A DNA stretch of 58,694 nucleotides from Clostridiaceae bacterium (GTDB lineage: Bacteria > Bacillota > Clostridia > DSM-8532). The DNA is taken from positions 1-58,694 of the forward strand of contig JAAYPS010000020.1 of assembly GCA_012519655.1 (NCBI GenBank), read 5' to 3'. Both the position numbers and the translations under genes were made by a program. Below, piece by piece: positions 19,401 through 26,851 of this stretch. Within the stretch, counting starts at the first letter, position 1, and every line of letters starts with the position of its first letter. The notes below the pieces were generated by a model. That model saw only the letters and a program-made list of their open reading frames with translations. It was not told where the DNA came from and ran no database searches.

Positions 19401-19965
19401 AGTAGAAGCAGGAGATGAATTGACAGAAGGTTCTGTTAATCCTCATGATATCCTGAAGATTAAGGGTATTTATGCAGTACAGTCCTACTTATTGCATGAA
19501 GTGCAGAAGGTTTACAGGCTGCAGGGTGTTGACATTAACGACAAGCACGTAGAAGTTATTGTCAGACAGATGATGAAGAGAGTTAAGGTTGAAGAAGCTG
19601 GTGATACAGAACTTCTGCCTGGTAGCCTTGTGGATATGTTTACTTTCAATGATGCAAATGAGAGGGCAATAGAAGCTGGGCTTCGTCCGGCAGAGGGCAG
19701 CAGAACACTACTGGGTATAACAAAAGCATCATTGGCTACAGATTCATTCCTTTCAGCTGCATCTTTCCAAGAAACCACAAGAGTTTTGACAGAGGCTGCA
19801 ATAAAGGGAAGAATAGATCCATTGTTAGGGCTCAAGGAAAATGTAATATTAGGTAAGCTAATTCCTGCAGGAACTGGAATGAACATTTATCGTGATTTAG
19901 ATGTTGAAGTAGGTACACCTCAAATAGAAGGTGAAGAGGAAGAAATAAAGCTTGAAATATTATAA
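16426..19965 (+). CDS. rpoC: RNA polymerase beta' subunit
   Basis: Beta' subunit of RNA polymerase, 1179 residues. The N-terminal zinc site is [13 protein letters not shown] followed by CDRCG (about 60-78). The catalytic magnesium loop is [12 protein letters not shown] (about 448-459). The second zinc site, [13 protein letters not shown], lies near 866. The trigger-loop region with [11 protein letters not shown] is intact. The start is GTG, with GGAGGGTG seven bases upstream, 15 bases after rpoB. In many Firmicutes rpoC is followed by rpsL-rpsG-fusA-tuf; here a terminator and unrelated genes follow, so the operon has been split from the str genes. Confidence 0.98.
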   Translation: MQELKEFEAIRIGLASPEKIREWSHGEVKKPETINYRTLKPERDGLFCERIFGPTKDWECHCGKYKRIRYKGIVCDRCGVEVTRSKVRRERMGHIELAVPVSHIWYFKGIPSRMGLLLDMSPRTLEKILYFASYVVIDPGQTPLSKKQVLNEREYRDSVEKFGSNFRAGMGAEAVHELLVDIDIDALAKELRAELEESTGQKKIRAIKRLEVVEAFRSSGNKPEWMILDVIPVIPPELRPMVQLDGGRFATSDLNDLYRRVINRNNRLKRLLDLGAPEIIVRNEKRMLQESVDALIDNGRRGRPVTGPGNRPLKSLSDMLKGKQGRFRQNLLGKRVDYSGRSVIVVGPELKIWQCGLPKEMALELFKPFVMKKLVEGGLAHNIKSAKRMVERVRPEVWDVLEEVIKGHPVLLNRAPTLHRLGIQAFEPVLVEGRALKLHPLVCTAYNADFDGDQMAVHVPLSAAAQSEARFLMLSANNLLKPQDGKPVTVPTQDMVLGCYYLTVDKDNDLGEGRVFSNSDEAIMAYDNGYISLHAKIKVRMKQVIDGVEKSKIIETTAGKLIFNEAIPQNLGFVDRNDPDTALDLEVNFLVSKKELGEIIERCINVNGANVAAVVLDKIKTLGFKYSTKGAVTIGISDMIIPEVKQKYLDETDKKVEMITKQYRRGLITNDERKNAVITAWSKTTEDVKNALIESMDKFNPVYMMSKSGARGNINQIRQLAGMRGLMSNTSGETIEMPIRSNFREGLNVLEYFISTHGARKGLADTALRTADSGYLTRRLVDVSQDVIVREDDCGTDDGIVVSDITTSGEKIEGLEERLTGRYAAEDIINPQTGEVIAKHNQLLDSNLANKIVAAGLKKVKIRSVLTCDSRSGVCSKCYGISLATGGECNVGEAVGIIAAQSIGEPGTQLTMRTFHTGGVAGDDITQGLPRVEELFEARKPKGLAIISDIAGTVTMKETKKKREVVVSNESGEAHTYLIPYGSRLKVSDGEVVEAGDELTEGSVNPHDILKIKGIYAVQSYLLHEVQKVYRLQGVDINDKHVEVIVRQMMKRVKVEEAGDTELLPGSLVDMFTFNDANERAIEAGLRPAEGSRTLLGITKASLATDSFLSAASFQETTRVLTEAAIKGRIDPLLGLKENVILGKLIPAGTGMNIYRDLDVEVGTPQIEGEEEEIKLEIL

Positions 19966-20039
19966 ATAGTTTGAATATGTCCTGATTCGATGGATATAGT
20001 TTTACGAAATGTAAAATAGAATATTTATATCTAAACTTA

Positions 20040-20066
20040 AAAGCGGCGGTTAATCCCGTCGCTTTG
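20040..20066 (+). terminator. Terminator after rpoC
   Basis: AAAGCGGCGG and CCGTCGCTTT form a 10-bp stem (one G-U pair) around TTAATC, followed by a short T-containing stretch. It lies 75 bases after the rpoC stop and is the natural end of the rpoBC transcript. Confidence 0.7.
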
Positions 20067-20134
20067 TTGATTCTGAGAGGCATGTTGCCATGTGGCTCGT
20101 TTGAAAGAAAACAGATCAATGAATTATTAAGTAT

Positions 20135-20440
20135 TTATGCAGAGCATTTATCTCTCTTTTGAAATTTAGAGCAGGTTTTTCTCGTGCTACCATCACAGTA
20201 GCGAACAGAGAACAAACTACAAACACCAAAGTATTCGATATTTGTATTTGATGAAAAAGAAAAATACACACAATCGGAGCAACGGTATCCAAGATGTCTT
20301 TGCAAAGATTCTATCTCAAAGGACATATAACTTGAACAACAAAAATTTGGTAGGACTATGCCCTTTTCACGGCATAAAATTTCGTTTCTAATACCTACCG
20401 GAATTCCTCTTATGCAATTTTTGCAACACCTTTCATTCAA
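20135..20440 (-). CDS. Small cysteine-rich protein of unknown function
   Basis: A 101-residue protein with 12 cysteines, several in close pairs: CCKNC near the start, FCCSS near 34, CSDC near 54, then single Cys to the end. The spacing suggests one or two small metal-binding knuckles, or disulfides if exported, but there is no signal peptide. I do not recognise the family. The start is TTG at 20440 with GGAGGG eight bases upstream. That ribosome binding site lies within bases of the first REP-like repeat (20455 on), so the repeats sit in its promoter region. It converges with rpoC. Confidence 0.6.
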   Translation of the reverse strand: MNERCCKNCIRGIPVGIRNEILCREKGIVLPNFCCSSYMSFEIESLQRHLGYRCSDCVYFSFSSNTNIEYFGVCSLFSVRYCDGSTRKTCSKFQKRDKCSA

Positions 20441-20454
20441 ACTACTTTCCCTCC

Positions 20455-20580
20455 AACACAGGGGACACAGGGGGACGGTTCTTTTGTGCTATTTGACACA
20501 GGGGGACGGTTCTTTTGTGCTATTTTCCCTGTATCATTAAGAACACAGAGGGACGGTTCTTTTGTGTTATTCTCCCTGTA
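20455..20580. repeat. REP-like repeat array, left cluster (three copies)
   Basis: Three near-identical copies of a 26-27-base element with core GGGACGGTTCTTTTGTG: 20464-20489, 20495-20520 and 20542-20568, with a partial at 20455-20463. Each full copy is bounded by a short inverted repeat of the ACACA/TGTGT type. Copies two and three also share the following TCCCTGTAT-ATTA tail, making units of about 47 bases. Two spelling variants occur, CAGGGGGACGG and CAGAGGGACGG. The same element appears in the opposite orientation at 22793-23209. Such elements resemble REP sequences spread by REP-associated tyrosine transposases; no such gene is in this window. Confidence 0.85.
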
Positions 20581-20805
20581 TTATTACAATATATTTAGAA
20601 AAATATGATAGATTAATTATAGCATAGGAACTTGTTACTAAACAAAAGTTGGGAAATAGGAATAATTGAAAAACAAGTTGTGTCTTTATCACATCCATAG
20701 ATTTGGGGGGATAGATTATTATACACATTTGATGTAATATTAATATGAAGTGAACAAGCTCAGCTCCTTTTTAAATAAGAGAAAGCTGAAAACTGGGGGG
20801 ATTTT

Positions 20806-21843
20806 ATGAAGAAATACATAACTTACAGGGATGCTGTCACAGGATATGAGATACGACAATATACGCAGGGACCCGAGAGGAATACCAAGCTTTACTTTAC
20901 CACTGAGAATTTCACGGTAGATGATCGATTTTTTTTCTGCAATAGGCAAATACCAGAAAAAAATGAAGTATATCAGGGGAAAGGTGAACTTTATAAGGTT
21001 GAGGTTGAAACCGGCGAAATGAAGATGGTGGCGGGAAGCGATTACAGAGGCTTTGCCATGGACAGATTTGAAAATTATGGTGTAATGACAAAAGGAAATA
21101 TCGTATGTAGATATGAATGTGATACAGATCAAATAACAGAAATAGGCGCTCTACCCGAAGGTGGTAACATTACAGGTCATCTGACCATTAGTCGCAGTGG
21201 TTTGATTGTCTGTGGCTATAAACAAAGAAATTGCATTTATGCGTTGGTAATCATGGACCAGAAAACAGGGAAAAGCGAAGTTGTCTACCAAAGCGATTAC
21301 AATCTTGGTCATACTCAGGTTTGTCCTACCGATGACAATTTCATTTTCTTTGTTCATGAAACCGGCGGAGATGCTTTACAGCGGATGTGGCTATTTGACA
21401 GAAAAGCTTCCGTGGCACGCCCGTATTATGTGGAAATGGAAAATGAATGGATTACTCATGAGGTTTGGACTGCTGATGGAGAAAATATTGTTTTTATGAA
21501 ACTGCCCTGTTTTATGATGATGGGGACGAAGGACGGTCACAGCTTCCGCGTAGTGGCAAAAGAAGATCAGCTTCTTCACCCAGGTGTATCCCACGATTCC
21601 AAATGGTTTTGTGCAGATCGTATAGGCTATCTTGGTGTTGAGAGTCCTAATCTGGTCTACCTTTTTAATGGTGAAACGGGTAACCCTCTTGTATTAGCAA
21701 GTACGGATACTCCTGGAACTGGGGCAGATCATCTACATCCATCCTTTAACCGCAAAGGAGACATGATTTTATTTAATCGCCCATTTGATAATGGAACCAC
21801 ACAAGTATGTCTAATTGATCTGAATCAGGTGGAACGGCCGTGA
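20806..21843 (+). CDS. Oligogalacturonate lyase-like propeller protein (PL22-like)
   Basis: A 345-residue cytosolic protein without signal peptide, made of repeated beta-propeller blades. It resembles the PL22 oligogalacturonide lyases, which cleave unsaturated pectin oligomers inside the cell. Visible matches are LGHTQVCP, VHETGG with QRMWLFD, ITHEVWTADG, and the late DHLHPSFN with a His-x-His-Pro pair where PL22 enzymes bind their metal. The Gln three residues before that pair in studied enzymes is not obvious here, so substrate and activity are uncertain. It is somewhat shorter than characterised members. The ATG follows GGGGGG at good spacing. No other pectin genes are nearby. It lies between the two REP-like arrays. 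Confidence 0.7.
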   Translation: MKKYITYRDAVTGYEIRQYTQGPERNTKLYFTTENFTVDDRFFFCNRQIPEKNEVYQGKGELYKVEVETGEMKMVAGSDYRGFAMDRFENYGVMTKGNIVCRYECDTDQITEIGALPEGGNITGHLTISRSGLIVCGYKQRNCIYALVIMDQKTGKSEVVYQSDYNLGHTQVCPTDDNFIFFVHETGGDALQRMWLFDRKASVARPYYVEMENEWITHEVWTADGENIVFMKLPCFMMMGTKDGHSFRVVAKEDQLLHPGVSHDSKWFCADRIGYLGVESPNLVYLFNGETGNPLVLASTDTPGTGADHLHPSFNRKGDMILFNRPFDNGTTQVCLIDLNQVERP

Positions 21844-22044
21844 CCAGTTGAAGGAGTGTTCGAGTAATGAATTCTAATATTTGCTTCAATTGAAACGCCA
21901 TTCGGTAAAGTATAATTATATGTGTATAAATAAAGTTATGTGGTATTAAGGGCTATGTCTGTAAGGTTGCGCGACGACTATAGTTTTTTTTAGTACTGTA
22001 AAATGGTTATAATAACTACATTCAAGTAACGAGTTGAGGTTTAT

Positions 22045-22773
22045 ATGAAAAAAGGACTAAATGGCTTTGAACTAAAAATTATCGCAATTTCTTTGATGTT
22101 TGTTGATCATGTGGGCGCGATATTGTTTCCAACAGTTATGATTTTTAGAGTAGTGGGGCGCCTTGCTTTTCCTATTTTCGCATTTTTTATATCAGAAGGT
22201 TTTTTCCATACCCGCTCGATTAAGAAGTATTTGATTAGATTAGGCATATGCGCAATAGCATTCCAGATACCTGATTGGTTTTCAAGAATTTATTCTATAG
22301 TTACCGATACGCCGGGTTTTGGAGTCAGTTATTCGCTTAACATATTTTCAACTCTATTTCTTGGCTTATGTGCAATCGTTTTATTTGATATGTTGAAAAC
22401 AAAAAGTGTATGGCTGGCTTTCCTGTCTACACTGGTAATTGCAGCGATGGCTGAGGTCATAAATGCTGATTATGGAGCATATGGGGTGTTTTACATTTTT
22501 CTTTTTTACCTTACAAAGGGAAATATCCACAATATGATACTAGGTGGAATCCTTTTACACGGATTTTATGGTTTGTATGAAATGAGCACTTCATTTATCA
22601 GTACAGGAACTGCGATATTTACCCATTCAATTCAAATTTACTCACTTGGTGCTCTGCCCATAATAGCTTTATATAATAATGAAAGAGGGCGAAAGGCGAA
22701 ATATTTTTTCTACATATTTTATCCAGCGCATTTGATTATACTTTATGCCATTGATTGGATCTTAAGGGGATAA
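22045..22773 (+). CDS. TraX family membrane protein
   Basis: A 242-residue protein with about seven hydrophobic segments, matching the TraX family named after the F-plasmid pilin N-acetylase. Family features are GLNGFELKIIAISLMFVDH at the start (with the early Asp-His), GRLAFPIFAFFISEGFFHT, and FYPAHLIILYAIDW at the C-terminus. In chromosomal Firmicutes genomes these proteins occur without conjugation genes and are probably membrane acyltransferases of unknown substrate; none of the usual transfer genes is here. The ATG has GAGG seven bases upstream. The 3' end runs directly into a REP-like array, and its last codons are copied again downstream. Confidence 0.85.
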   Translation: MKKGLNGFELKIIAISLMFVDHVGAILFPTVMIFRVVGRLAFPIFAFFISEGFFHTRSIKKYLIRLGICAIAFQIPDWFSRIYSIVTDTPGFGVSYSLNIFSTLFLGLCAIVLFDMLKTKSVWLAFLSTLVIAAMAEVINADYGAYGVFYIFLFYLTKGNIHNMILGGILLHGFYGLYEMSTSFISTGTAIFTHSIQIYSLGALPIIALYNNERGRKAKYFFYIFYPAHLIILYAIDWILRG

Positions 22774-22792
22774 GGTGGTTAGTGGTGTGCAG

Positions 22793-23209
22793 AACACAAA
22801 AGAACCGTCCCTCTGTGTTCCTCTGTGTTGGGAAAAGTGCACAAAAGAACCGTCCCCCTGTGTTGTCCCCTTATGTTGTCTTGTGCAGTCGCCCTTGTGC
22901 AAGATTCAATACCATTATATAATAACGATAGAGAACATATGGTTATGGTGAAGTGCTTTTTCTCTATGTTTTATCCAGTACATTTGGTTGTGTTTAATGC
23001 CATTGATTGGATCTTAAGGGGGTAAGGTGGTTAGTGGTGTGCAGAACACAAAAGAACCGTCCCTCTGTGTTGGGAGAACTGCACAAAAGAACCGTCCCCC
23101 TGTGTTCATATTAAGGGCATAAGGTGGATACCGGTGCAAAGAACACAAAAGAACCGTCCCTCTGTGTTACCTCTGTGTTATCTGTGTTCAAGAACCGTCC
23201 CCCTGTGTT
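22793..23209. repeat. REP-like repeat array, right cluster, in three traX-tail units
   Basis: Six copies, opposite in orientation to the left cluster, with core CACAAAAGAACCGTCCC: 22793-22819, 22839-22864, 23045-23071, 23081-23106, 23142-23168 and 23188-23209 (the last is 5'-truncated). They alternate strictly between the CCCTCTG and CCCCCTG spelling, so they come as three pairs. The first two pairs are each preceded by the traX tail and TAAGGTGGTTAGTGGTGTG, and the third by a shorter degenerate version. The unit (tail plus pair) has been copied, with period 252 bases and then 97. The last copy lies about 10 bases before the SD of the next gene. Confidence 0.88.
22911..23025 (+). pseudogene. 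Partial second copy of the traX 3' end
   Basis: The frame encodes LYNNDRE and later FYPVHLVVFNAIDWILRG, which matches the end of the neighbouring TraX (LYNNERG and FYPAHLIILYAIDWILRG). Only about 38 codons of homology exist, and the upstream part of the ORF is translated repeat sequence. The last 60-70 bases, including the stop and the following spacer and repeat, are almost identical to those after traX, while the codons further 5' have diverged strongly. It is a gene fragment carried within the repeat unit, from a local duplication or from a lost paralogue. Confidence 0.75.
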
Positions 23210-23228
23210 CCTTTGTTGAGGTGACTGT

Positions 23229-25187
23229 ATGAAGCCAAGTTCAGAGATATATAAGTCAGCAAGAAGAAGAGCGCTGCGAGAGTATTCAAGTTATATTTCA
23301 CAAGGTCGGAATGGCTATTTACCATTTTTGGATGGTGTACTCAAAAATATAGAAATAGCTACTGAGGTTGACTTGGGAATAATTGAGCTGCCTGTAAAGA
23401 AGGTAAAGGGAACTTATACGCATATGCGAAGCACATCTTTTTCCCGGAATTATTTACCTCTTATTGACGAAGAAAGTGAGTTCGCAAGTAAATGGATAGC
23501 TGTTTACGAAGCCCAGATTAATGAAGGGCTCAGAGACCCAATAAAAGCTTATGAATACTTAAACTGGTTTTATGTAGTCGAGGGAAATAAGCGTATCAGT
23601 GTACTTAAATATTTGGATGTAGACAGTTATAATGCCCATGTAACCCGGATGATCCCCAAATATGATGAGGAAAATAAAGATATACGCTTATATTATGCAT
23701 TCTTAAAGTTCTATAAAAAGACAGGATTAAATGAAATATGGTTCTCGGATGAACGCAGTTTCGAAGCTATGTGGAAGCTTATCCGTAATTATGAGCCTCC
23801 AGATATTATGTTAAAGGGCAATGATAGGTTTAAGTTTTTCCGAAGTGCTGTGTACAGAGTTTTTCGGAAAGTTTACCATGAACTTGGTGGACAAAGATTA
23901 CCCATTACTACAGGTGATGCGTTTTTAGATTATCTTAGGGTAAATGGGGTACCTGAACAACTTTTCGAAGATGACTTAAAACCTTCTTTGCAAAGGTTTA
24001 TTCTTGAGCTTGATTATTACAAACCAAAATCAAATATATTAATAGAAACTAAGCCAGTTCTCAAAGATGAAAGAAGTTTATTTAACCGTTTGACAACAAT
24101 TATGCGCCATGATGATAAAATAAAGGTTGGATTTGCCCTTGCAAAGGATATAAAGACATCGAGCTGGTCATATGCACATGAATTAGGAAGAATGCATCTT
24201 GAGACCGCCCTTAAGGATAATGTTGAGACTGTAAAAATTGAACAGGTGCCAGAGTCAATAGATGCATACGAGAGGCTATCCTCTCTTGTTGAGCAGGGTT
24301 GTGAAGTTATCTTTTCTACAAGTCCTGAAATGATCAATGCCACTTTGAAGTTGGCCTTGAATCACCCCGATATAGTATTTCTGAATTGTTCAAACATGTA
24401 TTCATTTAAACATGTAAGAACCTATTTTGGAAGAATTCATGAGCCTCGCTTTTTGTCTGGAGTGATTGCAGGTGCTCTTACAAAGTCGGGGAGAGTTGGA
24501 TATATAGCAACATGCCCAACAGCTGAAGTGATAAGTGGTGCCAATGCATTTGGTATAGGAGTAAAGATGGTGAATCCTAACGCCGAAGTTTCAATTGATT
24601 GGACATGTGATTGGGATAATGAAGAAAGCACACATAGTGCTGGTATAAGGCTAGCGAGAAAGGGTGCGGATATTTTGTCTCATCACAACACTCTTGCAAA
24701 TCGAAAATTTTCAAAAGAATACGGTGTATACACAATAGACTATGACGAAAAAACCGACACATACACACCCGGAAGCTACCTTTGTGTGCCCGTATGGAAC
24801 TGGGGAATATTTTACGAGAAGATAGTACGCGGTATTATGGAAGGTGGCATACGTTCCGCTGAAGGAACGAGCAAGGGTAAGATTTGGAACTATTGGTGGG
24901 GGATGGATTCGGGAATTTTAGATTTTTTCTATTCAAAGAAGCTTATACCTCTCGAAACACAAAAACTGATTGATTTATTAAAAGATACAATTATTGAAGG
25001 TAAGTTTAATGTATTTCTAGGTCCCTTATATGATCAGAAAAAGACACTACGTATCCCTAACAATAAATTTGCAACAAGAGAAGAGATTTTCAGTATGGAC
25101 TACCTCTTAGATTTTATTGAAGGCGTGATTCCAGATAATCATAATCATGGTCAGTTTTCTGATTTGTCCACTGGGAAAATGAGCTAA
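23229..25187 (+). CDS. ParB-like plus BMP-family (Med-like) fusion protein
   Basis: A 652-residue protein with no signal peptide or lipobox, so apparently cytosolic. Residues 1-200 include WFYVVEGNKRISVLKYLDV, where EGNKR resembles the ParB/Sulfiredoxin-like GxxR nucleotide motif. From about residue 299 (KVGFALAKD) to about 560 it matches BMP/PnrA-like periplasmic binding proteins, which normally bind nucleosides outside the cell: VIFSTSPEMI, RFLSGVIAGALTKSGRVGYI, GIRLARKGADIL. Cytosolic use of this fold suggests ligand sensing rather than transport, possibly of a nucleoside; that is inference. No transporter genes adjoin. The ATG has GAGGTG five to six bases upstream, right after the REP-like array. 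Confidence 0.7.
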   Translation: MKPSSEIYKSARRRALREYSSYISQGRNGYLPFLDGVLKNIEIATEVDLGIIELPVKKVKGTYTHMRSTSFSRNYLPLIDEESEFASKWIAVYEAQINEGLRDPIKAYEYLNWFYVVEGNKRISVLKYLDVDSYNAHVTRMIPKYDEENKDIRLYYAFLKFYKKTGLNEIWFSDERSFEAMWKLIRNYEPPDIMLKGNDRFKFFRSAVYRVFRKVYHELGGQRLPITTGDAFLDYLRVNGVPEQLFEDDLKPSLQRFILELDYYKPKSNILIETKPVLKDERSLFNRLTTIMRHDDKIKVGFALAKDIKTSSWSYAHELGRMHLETALKDNVETVKIEQVPESIDAYERLSSLVEQGCEVIFSTSPEMINATLKLALNHPDIVFLNCSNMYSFKHVRTYFGRIHEPRFLSGVIAGALTKSGRVGYIATCPTAEVISGANAFGIGVKMVNPNAEVSIDWTCDWDNEESTHSAGIRLARKGADILSHHNTLANRKFSKEYGVYTIDYDEKTDTYTPGSYLCVPVWNWGIFYEKIVRGIMEGGIRSAEGTSKGKIWNYWWGMDSGILDFFYSKKLIPLETQKLIDLLKDTIIEGKFNVFLGPLYDQKKTLRIPNNKFATREEIFSMDYLLDFIEGVIPDNHNHGQFSDLSTGKMS

Positions 25188-25348
25188 ACATAAACAAGGT
25201 AATACTGTACTCGTAGCTAATTCAGCGATAGACTTTCTATAAAGCTAAATGGGCTAAACACCAACAATATAGTACTCTAAGCAAGGAATTGGTAAAGACA
25301 TGCCATAGGTATTGTTGCTAAACATCAACAATATAGTACTCGTAGCCA
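25183..25348. repeat. Three degenerate direct repeats around a gene end
   Basis: Copies at 25183-25218, 25253-25282 and 25317-25348 share GCTAAACA, then CAACAATATAGTACT, then CGTAGC. Each copy starts with GCTA and ends near TAGC, giving a small inverted end. The spacing is about 64-70 bases. The first copy overlaps the stop codon of the BMP fusion gene, and the third overlaps the 3' end of the metallophosphoesterase gene, so the repeat lies in a convergent junction. Confidence 0.7.
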
Positions 25349-25905
25349 TTAATTATTGTTGTATTTTTGTATTGGTTTATTCTATTTACACGTGCATAAT
25401 TTAGGTGCATGTGTCCATGGAACATGAACTTTGGATTATAGTCGTCCATAAGTGTAAGAAAGCTTTTAAAACCTGTATGACAAAGACCTGTTCCATCTCC
25501 TATTGAAAATGCTGGGGCATGAGTTACTAGAATATCGAATCCGTCATTTTTCCTTAGTTGGCTCCTTAATTTACGTATTCTTTTTTCCATTTCTTTCTCG
25601 GTATATTGATGGGGACGACCGCTGTATTTCATTGAGCCACCCAAGCCTAAAAATCTATATCCTTTATAGGTTACAATTTGGTCCTCAATCGAATCACATC
25701 CCTCGGGAGGATGGTTGGTATAGATTGTATCGTGATTACCGTGCACATAAAATAACGGTACATTCACCATTGTAACCAGAAATGATAGATATCTTGGTTG
25801 CATATCACCACACGAGATAATTAAATCAACATCTTTGAAGCGTTGTGGGTCAAAATGATCCCAAATATGATCGTTTTCTTTATCAGATACTAACAAAATT
25901 TTCAC
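25318..25905 (-). CDS. Calcineurin-like metallophosphoesterase
   Basis: A 195-residue enzyme of the calcineurin-like phosphoesterase fold with two metal ions in the active site. Readable motifs are VSDKEND (the first Asp with Lys-Glu where many families have x-His), SCGDMQP, VHGNHDT, THAP and FHGHMH. These cover all five expected blocks. The substrate is unknown; the family includes small-molecule phosphodiesterases. I moved the start from a TTG to the GTG at 25905, which has GGAGG five bases upstream, giving MKILLVSD. It is the last gene of a likely three-gene operon after the acyltransferase and the DUF6320 gene (gaps of 33-34 bases). Confidence 0.88.
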   Translation of the reverse strand: MKILLVSDKENDHIWDHFDPQRFKDVDLIISCGDMQPRYLSFLVTMVNVPLFYVHGNHDTIYTNHPPEGCDSIEDQIVTYKGYRFLGLGGSMKYSGRPHQYTEKEMEKRIRKLRSQLRKNDGFDILVTHAPAFSIGDGTGLCHTGFKSFLTLMDDYNPKFMFHGHMHLNYARVNRINQYKNTTIINGYEYYIVDV

Positions 25906-25938
25906 AAGGACCTCCAAGTTTAAGTTTTCTAAGTCAAT

Positions 25939-26817
25939 CTATATATGGAACTTTTTCTGTAGGTATATTCGAAATTCATCATTTTTTTGGACAAAGAACA
26001 GGAAAATACCAATAGGAAGGCAAACACCTGCCACTATCAATGACCAAAACAATGAAAATCCATTATCAAAAACAAATCTATTTATAATAAACTCTGTGCC
26101 TATACAAAAAACGCTTATATTACAGAATAAAAGTCCAATAAAAGAAGGACCACTAAAGAATTTAAAGTAGGAAAGAATAATAGTAATTAAGCTAACGACA
26201 AAAATAAGTGTTAATATTGGCAGTGCCAGATGGAAGAACCAACTCTTTGCTGTTGCTTGCTCAAGTAAATACAAGTATAATCCAGTGCTAATGTAAGCTA
26301 CAATAAGCATAAAAATAGGTCGGTTCTTTCTGAATAGAAAACCAAGTAAAAAATAAACCCAAATTAATAAAAGAGAAGCTACCGGATAAATGGACCAGGA
26401 TAAAAACCCCCCGGAATAAAGATTTAAAGATATTAGAAAAAAGACTACAGAGTAAATATCAATCGTCAGTACTTTAAGTAAACTATAGCGTTTTATAAGA
26501 GCAGGGTATGCAATTAGTATCCAAAAAAGTATTAGGGATGACACAGGATAAAAAGACCAACTGATTGTGTGATTTCTGCGTACATCAATCATAAGACACA
26601 CAATGAGCGGTATTACTATAATAAATGTCATTAAATACACAAATGTCTTACTTGGTACAAGATTTACTTGTTTGGTCCGTTTCCTTTGTTTTCTTTCAGG
26701 ATAGGTACTGTGTGTATCTTCATCTAATTCCTCAGGTAGGTAAACGGGTGTTGTACACAGCGGACAGGAGGTTAACTGTTTGTCAAGTTCAACACCGCAC
26801 TTTACACAATATGCCAT
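25939..26817 (-). CDS. Zinc-ribbon membrane protein, DUF6320-like
   Basis: A 292-residue protein. It starts with a zinc ribbon (YCVKCGVELDKQLTSCPLC), then a polar linker rich in Glu/Lys/Arg, then about eight hydrophobic segments grouped in repeated two-helix units with SWSIYP / SWSFYP motifs. This fits the DUF6320 family. The likely start is the ATG at 26817, with GGGAG eight bases upstream; an earlier ATG overlaps that SD. In Clostridia this family is often next to an alcohol-acetyltransferase-like gene, as here, so the two may act together at the membrane. No activity is known to me. Confidence 0.72.
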   Translation of the reverse strand: MAYCVKCGVELDKQLTSCPLCTTPVYLPEELDEDTHSTYPERKQRKRTKQVNLVPSKTFVYLMTFIIVIPLIVCLMIDVRRNHTISWSFYPVSSLILFWILIAYPALIKRYSLLKVLTIDIYSVVFFLISLNLYSGGFLSWSIYPVASLLLIWVYFLLGFLFRKNRPIFMLIVAYISTGLYLYLLEQATAKSWFFHLALPILTLIFVVSLITIILSYFKFFSGPSFIGLLFCNISVFCIGTEFIINRFVFDNGFSLFWSLIVAGVCLPIGIFLFFVQKNDEFRIYLQKKFHI

Positions 26818-26851
26818 TAAAACATCTCCCATTAATTATATTATTTAAAAA

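Noticed and set aside
21950-22000. Terminator between the PL22-like gene and traX
   Set aside because: A T8 run is present at about 21985, but the stem before it (CTATG/TATAG) is only about five pairs.
22045-22773. Conjugation locus based on traX
   Set aside because: No other transfer genes, relaxase or origin are present; TraX-like proteins are common on Firmicutes chromosomes without conjugation.
22825-22910. N-terminal part of the 66-residue ORF after traX as a real gene
   Set aside because: Its first residues are translated REP-like repeat sequence; only the last 38 codons match TraX, so it is a fragment, not a gene.
22793-23209. CRISPR array
   Set aside because: Repeats are regularly spelled but spacers are of very different length, and they contain gene-tail copies; no cas genes are nearby.
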